DNA of 29,314 nucleotides, from the IMG/VR virus record IMGVR_UViG_3300027704_000114, positions 1 through 29,314 of that record, one strand, 5' to 3'. Numbering within the stretch: position 1 is the first letter of the stretch; each line of letters begins with the position of its first letter. A program made the position numbers and the translations under genes. The stretch comes from a virus. The notes under the pieces are model-generated. The model made no database searches. It was not told the DNA's origin and saw nothing but the letters and a program-made list of their open reading frames with translations. Shown one piece after another: positions 18,539 through 24,914 of this stretch.

Positions 18539-19611
18539 TTACTTTGAATCCCTTGAAAAAGAGTGTTCTTGGTGATCGGAGCTTTTGGTGTAAGTGCAGC
18601 TTGTAAATTTTCTAGGTCTTTATAAATTTGTTGGGTATCATCTTCTTGTGCTCCTATAAAGTTAGCTACTGGATCATAATCTTCACGAGTATGAAGAACT
18701 GTCTCACCTAATTGCAGATCAAGAGTAACAGCTGTTGGTGCACCTGTCCCACCAAAGAAAGATAGTACACCATCTGGTGCAAAATTTGTTACCATATTTT
18801 TTACTACAGCAGTTTTAAAATGATACATATATTTAGTATTAGTACCCATAATATATATTTCACATTCATCTGGAAAGTTTAATGTGAAATTACCTAAACC
18901 TCTTCCTGGTAGGATTGCTGCTCTTAATGAATCTATTATTTTTGATAATGCATCTGATTCTTGTTTGCTTGCTGGAGCCAGCTTCCAATTAAAATTATGT
19001 TGTCTTAATCCTACACCTTGAAATAATGTTGTAATGTGAGGATTAGGGGCCGAACCAAAATATCTATTTAACCCTGCAGCAACTGCTCCTGATCCCCCTC
19101 TTCCCATTGCACCTGGAATTAATAAGGATCCTATACCTAAATTACCACCTTGTTCTCTTATTGCATCTTTAATACCTGATATTCCACCACCTACACCATC
19201 CACTAAGGCGGCACCAGCTGATACACCTGCTTTTAGTATGGCAGCTCCTTTTGATGCTGCCCCCTCTAAATCTCCTCGTCCTGCCATATCAGACAGTTCA
19301 CCACGTATTGCTCCAAGTGATGATTCGTTATATTGTATGTTTATTGTTTCAACTAATTGTAAAGGAACTGGTAATAATATAGTCTTATGTAGTTTTCTTT
19401 GTTGGAAAGAATTATCCTCAAATACATATCTATAAAATTGGAATGCCATATAGTGTGTTGATAAATCCATTGGGAATACTAATATATTAGCTTCTCCACT
19501 TTGACTTTGACCTGTAGTATCTCTTCTTTTTTTATCCATCATAGCATCTGGTGGTGCAAGTAAAGATTTAATTCTTTTTTGTGCTGCACCCATTGGTATA
19601 TCAGTCGTCAT
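18535..19611 (-). CDS. gp48: Baseplate tail-tube cap protein gp48
   Basis: The protein has 358 aa (T4 gp48: 364). N-terminal region 'ILVFPMDLSTHYMAFQFYRY' and 'LPVPLQLVETINIQYNES', a Gly/Ala-rich middle (residues about 105-170), then tail-tube-like beta sequence 'QHNFNWKLAPASKQESDALS', 'CEIYIMGTNTKYMYHFKTAV' and 'APTAVTLDLQLGETVLHTRE'. The last parts align by eye with T4 gp48 'TKVFTWDLTPRSTEDLMAI' and 'PSTFTLEITMREIITLNRAS'. gp48 and gp54 are related tube-fold proteins, so the paralogue assignment is less certain than the family. First gene of the leftward baseplate operon; AGGAG lies 7 nt before the ATG, within the 21-bp divergent gap. Confidence 0.82.
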   Translation of the reverse strand: MTTDIPMGAAQKRIKSLLAPPDAMMDKKRRDTTGQSQSGEANILVFPMDLSTHYMAFQFYRYVFEDNSFQQRKLHKTILLPVPLQLVETINIQYNESSLGAIRGELSDMAGRGDLEGAASKGAAILKAGVSAGAALVDGVGGGISGIKDAIREQGGNLGIGSLLIPGAMGRGGSGAVAAGLNRYFGSAPNPHITTLFQGVGLRQHNFNWKLAPASKQESDALSKIIDSLRAAILPGRGLGNFTLNFPDECEIYIMGTNTKYMYHFKTAVVKNMVTNFAPDGVLSFFGGTGAPTAVTLDLQLGETVLHTREDYDPVANFIGAQEDDTQQIYKDLENLQAALTPKAPITKNTLFQGIQSK

Positions 19612-19632
19612 TAGTTTCTCCTAAATATAGTT
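19612..19632. promoter_or_regulatory. 21-bp divergent junction between the two tail operons
   Basis: This gap separates gp48 (leftward) from gp4 (rightward). It contains AGGAG on the minus strand serving gp48. On the plus strand it contains CTAAATATA (19621-19629), one base short of the NATAAATA late-promoter core, ending only 3 nt before the gp4 ATG. No ribosome site for gp4 is visible in the 20 nt upstream. Any leftward promoter must lie inside the gp4 coding sequence. What is seen is the compact gap; the promoter reading is inference. Confidence 0.4.
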
Positions 19633-20073
19633 ATGAGCTATAAAGGTAAATTTACCCCCAACAACCCTTCTAAGTATAAGGGTAATCCCACTAACATTAT
19701 TTATAGGAGTTTGTGGGAGCGTAAGCTTATGTCCTATTTAGACAAACATTCAGACGTGATCCTGTGGTCAAGCGAAGAATTTTGTATTGCCTACAGAAGT
19801 CCTATTGATGGTAAGGTCCATAGATACTTTCCAGACTTCTGGGTAAAGAAGAAGAACAGAGATGGAAAGATAAATATAGCTGTATTAGAAGTTAAACCAA
19901 AAGCTCAATGTAAGCCTCCACTTATGGAGTTACGTAAAAAACATCCAAGGCGTTTTATCAATCAAGTAAAGACGTATGGTATCAATGAAGCTAAATGGAA
20001 AGCTGCTGATAATTTTTGTAAGGATAGAAATTGGGACTTTAAACTTATAACTGAAGATAACTTAGGTGTGTAA
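19633..20073 (+). CDS. gp4: Head completion protein gp4 (PD-(D/E)XK nuclease-like)
   Basis: The protein has 146 aa (T4 gp4, also called 50/65: 150 aa). Signature 'NPSKYKGNPTNIIYRSLWER' (11-30), 'WSSEEFCIAYRSPIDGKVHR' (45-64), 'YFPDFWV' with D68, and 'VLEVKPKAQ' with E86 and K88. This is the TnsA/PD-(D/E)XK-type nuclease core of the T4 head-completion family, with likely metal ligands D68 and E86 and K88 next to them. gp4 is needed to finish DNA-filled heads before tail joining. First gene of the rightward operon; its stop overlaps the next ATG (TAATG). In T4 gene 4 also lies beside 53, so this neighbourhood is partly conserved. Confidence 0.93.
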   Translation: MSYKGKFTPNNPSKYKGNPTNIIYRSLWERKLMSYLDKHSDVILWSSEEFCIAYRSPIDGKVHRYFPDFWVKKKNRDGKINIAVLEVKPKAQCKPPLMELRKKHPRRFINQVKTYGINEAKWKAADNFCKDRNWDFKLITEDNLGV

Positions 20074-20720
20074 TGGCTGCATTTATATTTAAAAAATTAT
20101 TAGAACAAGGAGGACCATCAGGTAAAAATGTTGATGCTGCTGTTGATTGGTTTCAAGAACAACAATCAATTACACCTACACGACCTTTACAAATAGTAAG
20201 AGGAACAGATTCAGAACAACATACACCTCAAAGATTTAAAAAAAGAATGAGACAAGGTAGGTATGAATGGGGTAGAATGGTTATGTTTCAATATGATCCT
20301 AAAGGTAAAGCTACTCTACCTTACTATGATAAATATCCTTTGGGATTTATTATAGATGTAACCTCTGATGGCTTTCTTATGTTGAACATGCATTATTTAC
20401 CTCCTATGCTTAGAGCTAATGTCATGGATGCTTTATATCAATTTTTACCACTACAAGAAGGACAAGAGCTACAAGATAGAGATAAATTACAAATGATGCC
20501 TCAACCATATAGAATATTAAAAAGATATAGAAGACTAAAATGGTACAAGGGATGCTTGAAAAGATACCTAAATACTAACATACAATCTCGTATTGTAACC
20601 ATATACCCTAAAGAATGGAACATGGCATTGTTTATGCCTATGACTAGAACATTTAGGGGTGCTAGTGCACAACAAATATGGAGAGATACAAGAATAAAAG
20701 GAAGAGGTCTTAAAGTTTAA
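20073..20720 (+). CDS. Conserved basic protein of unknown role, possibly gp2-like DNA-end protector
   Basis: The protein has 215 aa and is rich in Arg/Lys. Distinct blocks: 'YDPKGKATLPYYDKYPLGFI' (74-93), 'GFLMLNMHYLPPMLRANVMD' (100-119), 'YRILKRYRRLKWYKGCLKRY' (146-165), 'VTIYPKEWNMALFMPMTRTF' (175-194), then 'VW/IWRDTR'-type ending 'QQIWRDTRIKGRGLKV'. I recall this pattern from many T4-like marine phages, annotated variously as hypothetical or as DNA end protector gp2. T4 genes run 3-2-4, so a gp2 analogue next to gp4 would fit, and the high basic content fits DNA contact. The identity is not proven. Both ends are coupled by TAATG overlaps with its neighbours. Confidence 0.85.
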   Translation: MAAFIFKKLLEQGGPSGKNVDAAVDWFQEQQSITPTRPLQIVRGTDSEQHTPQRFKKRMRQGRYEWGRMVMFQYDPKGKATLPYYDKYPLGFIIDVTSDGFLMLNMHYLPPMLRANVMDALYQFLPLQEGQELQDRDKLQMMPQPYRILKRYRRLKWYKGCLKRYLNTNIQSRIVTIYPKEWNMALFMPMTRTFRGASAQQIWRDTRIKGRGLKV

Positions 20721-21541
20721 TGGCAAATATATTTAATCAATCTAATCTAGGTACTGCTGTTGGTATCCTTGATCTTCTTAGGAACAGAGGAAGAGGACGT
20801 CATCCTGAACCTGAGTTTGCAGCAAAAGGCTTCCAAGGTGATAGAGACGGTGGTAAGGCAAAATTTAGTTTAAATAACTTTATAGCTAAAATTAATGATG
20901 TTAAAATTGGAGGCTTATGGCAGCCAAACAGATTTGTAGTAAGAATAGGTCCAAGTGGCAAAGTAACAAAATTTATACATGACAATGTGGAAAATATGTC
21001 CTTTCTTTGTAACTCAGCTGCACTACCTGGTATACAAATAATTACAAGTGACCATAGAAGACAAAATATGGGTACATTTGATAGACGTCCTTTTGGTGTA
21101 CAGGCTACAGATATACCTTTAACATTTATGTTAGATCAGAGAGGTACTATACAAACAATATTTAGAAATTGGACAAATGAAATAGTTAATTATTCTTATA
21201 AACAAAAAGAACATGGTGCAATCAATGGCAAACAATTGTATGAAGTTGGTTATCGTGAGGATTATTTATGTGAAATAGATATATTTTGTTTAGATCAAAA
21301 ACAAGAAAATATTATTACGTATCATCTTTATGAAGCATTCCCAATGCAAGTTGGTGATGTCACTGCAGCATGGTCTGAAACAGATAGCTTTGGTGTGCTG
21401 CCAGTTCAATTTACATTTAGAACATATGATATAAAAGTAGAGGAAGTAGGTTCCAATGATACTAGTGCTACATTAGGTACACAAGCACCTTTGAGAGAAA
21501 CAACAGGCATAGGAGGAAGGTCTATCAGAAGACCTACATAA
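20720..21541 (+). CDS. Tail-tube-fold protein, probable gp54 tube initiator
   Basis: The protein has 273 aa. After a basic, Gly-rich N-terminus (to ~50) it shows a tail-tube-like fold: 'NRFVVRIGPSGKVTKFIHDN' (70-89), 'MSFLCNSAALPG' (93-104; T4 tube gp19 has 'FTFQCKATALPAG'), 'FGVQATDIPLTFMLDQRGTI', 'IFRNWTNEIVNY' and a late 'CLDQKQENIITYHLYEAFPM', 'LPVQFTFRTYDI'. Its length and the presence of a separate gp48 make the baseplate tube initiator gp54 (T4: 320 aa) the best guess; a gp19 paralogue is possible but 273 aa is too long for a plain tube subunit (163 aa in T4). Coupled to the upstream gene; 53 bp separate it from gp26. Confidence 0.75.
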   Translation: MANIFNQSNLGTAVGILDLLRNRGRGRHPEPEFAAKGFQGDRDGGKAKFSLNNFIAKINDVKIGGLWQPNRFVVRIGPSGKVTKFIHDNVENMSFLCNSAALPGIQIITSDHRRQNMGTFDRRPFGVQATDIPLTFMLDQRGTIQTIFRNWTNEIVNYSYKQKEHGAINGKQLYEVGYREDYLCEIDIFCLDQKQENIITYHLYEAFPMQVGDVTAAWSETDSFGVLPVQFTFRTYDIKVEEVGSNDTSATLGTQAPLRETTGIGGRSIRRPT

Positions 21542-21543
21542 AT

Positions 21544-21570
21544 AGATTTAATAACAAAGATTTAATAACA
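21544..21570 (+). repeat. Two tandem copies of a 13-bp motif before gp26
   Basis: AGATTTAATAACA occurs at 21544-21556 and again, identically, at 21558-21570 (14-bp period), in the 53-bp gap between the tube-fold gene and gp26. It is non-coding. It may be a duplicated protein-binding or promoter element, or simply a slippage duplication. Confidence 0.7.
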
Positions 21571-21594
21571 CGGTAAAAATTATGGAGATATAAA

Positions 21595-22296
21595 ATGGCA
21601 TTACCAATATTGAAACATCCAACATTTGAGTTGACGGTACCTTCTACAAAAACATTGTTGAAGTATCGACCTTTTTTAGTTAAAGAAGAAAAGATTTTAC
21701 TGTTGGCCCAAGGATCAAATAAGTCAAAAGATTTGATTTCAGCAGTTAAACAAATTGTTAAGAATTGTATTATTGAAGGAGAAATTGATGTAGACCACAC
21801 TCCTACATTTGATTTAGAATATATATTTTTAAAATTGAGAGCTAATTCTGTTAGTGATGTAGCTAAGTTTAATATGACAGATGAAGATGGAGTAGAGAGT
21901 AAGATAGAGCTTGATTTAAATATAGTTGAAGTACAACATACTGAAAATCATACTAATATTATTAATATAGGGGATGATATTTCTCTTGAAATGAAGTACC
22001 CTACATATACAACATTAAGTAGTATTCAAAGTGAGGATGCTGTTGAGGTTACATTTAGCATGATTGAAAGGTGTATTGATAAAGTAATACAAGGTGAAGA
22101 AGTTATGGAGTTAAAAGATTTTAGTAAAGCTGATGTAAAGGAATTTTTAGATTCTTTAACATCACAAAACTTTAAAGATATCCAAAAATTCTTTGATGAA
22201 ATGCCTAAGTTAGAACATACTGTTGAATATAAGGTTGATGGAAAAACAAAATCAAAAACATTCAAAGGCCTTGCTGATTTTTTTCAATCTGCCTGA
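21595..22296 (+). CDS. gp26: gp26 baseplate hub assembly protein / tail assembly chaperone (zero frame)
   Basis: The protein has 233 aa (T4 gp26: 208). 'MALPILKHPTFELTVPSTKT', 'LLKYRPFLVKEEKILLLAQG' and 'TFDLEYIFLKLRANSVSDVA' are the hallmark of the T4 baseplate family (gp26, PF12322 as I recall). A C-terminal domain ('IDVDHTP...', 'VEYKVDGKTKSKTFKGLADF') follows. In T4 gp26 is required for hub assembly; because it sits just before the tape measure gene and can be extended in the -1 frame (see 22278-22284), it looks like the short form of a tail-assembly chaperone pair. GGAG lies 7 nt before the ATG. A 3-codon ATG GAG ATA TAA at 21582 just precedes it and is probably accidental. Confidence 0.92.
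   Translation: MALPILKHPTFELTVPSTKTLLKYRPFLVKEEKILLLAQGSNKSKDLISAVKQIVKNCIIEGEIDVDHTPTFDLEYIFLKLRANSVSDVAKFNMTDEDGVESKIELDLNIVEVQHTENHTNIINIGDDISLEMKYPTYTTLSSIQSEDAVEVTFSMIERCIDKVIQGEEVMELKDFSKADVKEFLDSLTSQNFKDIQKFFDEMPKLEHTVEYKVDGKTKSKTFKGLADFFQSA
22278..22284 (+). promoter_or_regulatory. Probable programmed -1 ribosomal frameshift site (T TTT TTT)
   Basis: Seven T residues form a perfect X_XXY_YYZ heptamer in the gp26 reading frame (GAT TTT TTT CAA), three codons before the zero-frame TGA at 22294-22296. Slipping back one base leads straight into a 66-codon open frame that is gp51-like. A weak possible 4-bp stem (AGCC 22296-22299 with GGCT 22310-22313) lies 11 nt downstream; no strong stimulatory structure is evident by eye. 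Confidence 0.75.
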
Positions 22297-22484
22297 GCCA
22301 CTTAAATGCGGCTGCTTATTATAGACAAATATTTAGTATGGTTAATCATTATCAGTATGGAATACAAGATATAGAACAACTATACCCTTTTGAAAGAGAT
22401 ATTTATTATAGTTTATTAGAAGATCATGTCAAAGAAGTAAATGAGAGAAAGGAGACAAACAATGCCGGAGCAGGACTCAGTTAA
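22284..22484 (+). CDS. gp51: gp51-like extension made by -1 frameshift from gp26
   Basis: In the -1 frame relative to gp26, TCA at 22284 opens 66 codons ending at TAA 22482-22484. The predicted fusion has 296 aa (230 + 66). The extension reads SICLSHLNAAAYYRQIFSMV then NHYQYGIQDIEQLYPFERDI then YYSLLEDHVKEVNERKE; the pattern 'SH..A..YY..IF.M..H..Y....IE.LYPFERD.Y..LL' resembles gp51-type hub-assembly sequences and the T part of G/GT chaperones, as I recall them. There is no good ribosome site for an independent start: the first ATG is at 22338, inside the conserved part and preceded by no SD. The likely start therefore lies in gp26. It overlaps the next gene by 23 nt. Confidence 0.75.
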   Translation, partial: SICLSHLNAAAYYRQIFSMVNHYQYGIQDIEQLYPFERDIYYSLLEDHVKEVNERKETNNAGAGLS

Positions 22485-22725
22485 AAGTAACAAGTATCAA
22501 AAATGGGTTGATATGGCTTATATGTTTGATCAATGGAGAATATTTCCTAGAGTCTTTATCTCAATGTACATCTACTTATTATATAAAGTAGTAGTATGGT
22601 ATATGGCATTAGGTGCTCCATCAATGGAACAAAGTGGTTTAGTTTCTGTTGTAGTTGGTGCTGGTGCAGCATGGTTTGGTTTATATACAGGTTCTAGTAA
22701 ATCTGGTTCAGGCAAAGAGAAATAG
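22462..22725 (+). CDS. Small two-helix membrane protein, candidate holin
   Basis: I place the start at the ATG at 22462 (87 aa, MPEQDSVKSNKYQKW...) because AAGGAG lies 7 nt before it; the in-frame ATG at 22441 would add seven residues but has no ribosome site. The N-terminus is amphipathic ('KYQKWVDMAYMFDQWRIFPR', 11-30). TM1 covers about 31-50 ('VFISMYIYLLYKVVVWYMAL'), TM2 about 57-76 ('QSGLVSVVVGAGAAWFGLYT'), and the tail is hydrophilic ('GSSKSGSGKEK'). Size, an amphipathic head, a tight turn and a charged C-terminus fit class II-like or GTA-type holins, but a role as a tail-assembly membrane protein (T4 gp28 is membrane-associated and lies near 51) is equally open. It lies between the chaperone pair and the tape measure gene. 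Confidence 0.8.
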   Translation: MPEQDSVKSNKYQKWVDMAYMFDQWRIFPRVFISMYIYLLYKVVVWYMALGAPSMEQSGLVSVVVGAGAAWFGLYTGSSKSGSGKEK

Positions 22726-22736
22726 GGACTAAAAAA

Positions 22737-24881
22737 ATGGCTACCACATCCGGAACATCTGCTATTGATAGTTTACATAACACAATAGATAAATTTAGAT
22801 CTGAAAGCACTAATAACTTTAGTGAAATGATTAGTGGCCAACATAAGTTAATTGATGTTAGTACAGCTCAATTTGATCTTCTTAAAGATTCACAAGATAA
22901 AGCATACGAAGAATCAAGAAATTCATTAAAGAAACCAGCTATTGCAGCACTTGCTACAAGTGGTGCTGCAGGTGTTGCAGGTAAGGCTAAACCAAAAGGT
23001 GGTAAAGAAAAAAAAGGGGGTATATTTAGCAAAGCACTTGGTAGTCTTGGGGCACTGGCAGGTATAGGGATTTCATTAGCAGGGCTTGGTGCTTTATTTG
23101 CAGGTGGTGGTTATCTTATAAAACAACTTTCTGAATTTGATGGTGCGGCTGTCAAAAAAAATATATTATTATTATTGTCTATTCCATCATCTATTCCAGG
23201 TGATAGTACTCCTGAAAAAGCTCTACTTGTACTTGGTACTGCTGGAACTTTAGGAGTAATTGCTGCAGGGTTAATAGCTTTTTCAGCTGGTGCTTTTTTT
23301 GTAGGTGGGGTTCATAAATTATTTGGTGGTGAATGGGTTCAAGATACTGTAGATGGTGTAACTGCATTAGTAGGTATGTTAGATATTACAACTGGTAAAG
23401 ATTTACTTATACAATTGGCTAATATATTTGCTAGTACTGGTGCACTTATTGGAATTGGAATAGGTCTTGGAACATTTGCTTTAGGCAAAGGGCTTATAAG
23501 TGCCGTCAATTTCTTTACTAAGAATAAAGGATTTGCCGAAAAAACAAAAGAAGAGGTGGAAGTCTTATTGGGTATTGGATCTGGTAGTGAGTTTGGTGAA
23601 GGTTTTTGGGCTAAATTAGGAAGAATATTTGGGGCTACTGGTTCATTAGGTTTGATTGGTGCAGGTCTTGCAGTATATTCTGTTGGAAAGGCAGCTGCTA
23701 AAGGTGCTGAATGGTTTGCCGGGAATACAGGATTTGCCCAAAAAGTAAAAGATGAGGTACAAGTATTACTAGGAATTGGTAAAGGGCAAGCTGCGGATTT
23801 TGGATGGTTCCCCGTCAAGATGGCTTTTCTATTAGGTGGTCTTCTCTTATTCTCAATTGGTAAAGGTGTAGGGAGTTTAGTAGATGTTGCATCTACTACT
23901 ATAACAAAAGGTATTAATTGGTGGACAGATGATAACCAAAAAGATTTTGCGACAAAGATTAAATCCCAAGTTAAAACATTATTATCTATACCAAATTTAC
24001 CAGGAGCGGCAGGTGCAAATCTTGTAGACTTTGGTATAACTATGGGTGCAATATTAGGTGGTCTTCTTGCATTCTCGTTAGGTTTAGGTGTGGTAGGTAT
24101 AACTTCTGCTGCAGCTGAAGGATTATCTTTATGGACAACAGATACTGGTATGGCTGACAATGTATATAATAATGTTGAAAAATTACTGTCAGTTACAGAT
24201 TTGGCTGATGGGAAAGACATTGGGAGCTTCCTAGGAATTATGGCATCACTTTCTGTAGGGTTGCTTGCATTTGGTGGTACTACTGCTTTTGCTTCATTAG
24301 GATTAGCAATAGGTAGAATATTTACTTTTTTCACTGGAGAAAAATCTCCTTTTACACAAATAGAAATAATTGCTGAAAATGCTGAAAAATTAGATAAAGG
24401 TGCTAAAGCTATTGATTCAATCCAAGATGCTTTAAGAAAATTTAGTGATTTGAATTTCAAAGGTAGCAAAATTGGTATGGAAGACTTTGCAGAAGATTTA
24501 ATAAAATCTGTTCCTATTATAGAAAAAGCAGTAGGAGGTGGTAAAATAGGAGCATATTGGTCAACATTGCTTCCTGGTACACAAAATTATGAATTTAAAG
24601 GTCTTGCTAATCCTGATATTGGATTTGAACAAGCGGCTATAAATATTACAATACTTAAACGAGCACTTGCAGGTATTGGAGATGTGAACATGGGAGCTGT
24701 CGAAAAAGATAGTGGGGGAGGAGGCTCTGTAATTAATAATTATAATAGTGTCTCTAACAATGGTTATAGTCAAGGCAATGCTGGTGGTAATGACAGTGGT
24801 GTTAGACTAACCGTAACTCCAACAATTGCAAGCCAAACAAAAGGTGATAGGTATGATCTATGGGGCGTAAATATGGATTAA
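22737..24881 (+). CDS. Tail tape measure protein built from ~68-aa repeats
   Basis: The protein has 714 aa. The N-terminal 65 residues are helical/coiled ('DSLHNTIDKFRSESTNNFSE', 'STAQFDLLKDSQDKAYEESR'), then a Lys/Gly linker (80-95), then a long hydrophobic, Gly/Ala-rich region (95-540). A motif of the form '[DEN].V..LL.I' recurs near residues 141, 206, 272, 339, 410, 478 and 547, i.e. every 65-71 residues, each followed by 'GGLLAFS.G'-type helices and 'W.T.DxGFA'-type linkers. This repeat-plus-membrane-helix design is typical of tape measure proteins, which set tail length and enter the host envelope. It is the functional counterpart of T4 gp29 (590 aa). The C-terminus (655-685) is Gly/Asn-rich. 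It directly follows the chaperone-like 26/51 pair. Confidence 0.85.
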   Translation: MATTSGTSAIDSLHNTIDKFRSESTNNFSEMISGQHKLIDVSTAQFDLLKDSQDKAYEESRNSLKKPAIAALATSGAAGVAGKAKPKGGKEKKGGIFSKALGSLGALAGIGISLAGLGALFAGGGYLIKQLSEFDGAAVKKNILLLLSIPSSIPGDSTPEKALLVLGTAGTLGVIAAGLIAFSAGAFFVGGVHKLFGGEWVQDTVDGVTALVGMLDITTGKDLLIQLANIFASTGALIGIGIGLGTFALGKGLISAVNFFTKNKGFAEKTKEEVEVLLGIGSGSEFGEGFWAKLGRIFGATGSLGLIGAGLAVYSVGKAAAKGAEWFAGNTGFAQKVKDEVQVLLGIGKGQAADFGWFPVKMAFLLGGLLLFSIGKGVGSLVDVASTTITKGINWWTDDNQKDFATKIKSQVKTLLSIPNLPGAAGANLVDFGITMGAILGGLLAFSLGLGVVGITSAAAEGLSLWTTDTGMADNVYNNVEKLLSVTDLADGKDIGSFLGIMASLSVGLLAFGGTTAFASLGLAIGRIFTFFTGEKSPFTQIEIIAENAEKLDKGAKAIDSIQDALRKFSDLNFKGSKIGMEDFAEDLIKSVPIIEKAVGGGKIGAYWSTLLPGTQNYEFKGLANPDIGFEQAAINITILKRALAGIGDVNMGAVEKDSGGGGSVINNYNSVSNNGYSQGNAGGNDSGVRLTVTPTIASQTKGDRYDLWGVNMD

Positions 24882-24883
24882 TT

Positions 24884-24907
24884 AGAGTGGGCCCGAAGAC
24901 CCACCCT
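24884..24907 (-). terminator. UUCG-tetraloop hairpin at the end of gp32
   Basis: Read on the minus strand, AGGGTGGGTC-TTCG-GGCCCACTCT forms a 10-bp stem (two G-U pairs) closed by C(UUCG)G, starting 7 nt after the gp32 stop. This extra-stable loop type is frequent in T4 terminators. The U-tract after it is poor (AATTAAT). On the plus strand the same sequence forms a weaker stem (two A-C mismatches, CGAA loop) after the tape measure stop. It separates two convergent operons. Confidence 0.75.
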
Positions 24908-24914
24908 GTGATTA

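Noticed and set aside
22441-22461. Upstream ATG for the small membrane protein
   Set aside because: No ribosome site before it, while AAGGAG is well placed for the ATG at 22462.
22338-22484. Independent short gp51-like gene from the ATG at 22338
   Set aside because: No ribosome site precedes it, and protein-like sequence of the same frame continues upstream to the slip site; frameshift expression explains it better, though internal initiation is not excluded.
23008-23020. A8G5 run in the tape measure gene, also an in-phase A AAA AAA heptamer
   Set aside because: A -1 slip here meets a stop (TAG 23027-23029) after four codons, giving no meaningful product; it encodes an ordinary Lys/Gly linker.
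23339-24469. Long antisense open frame (376 codons) opposite the tape measure gene
   Set aside because: It is Pro/Ser/Asn-rich, as expected for the complement of Gly/Ala/Leu-rich codons; it has no ribosome site or domain and the sense frame clearly codes.
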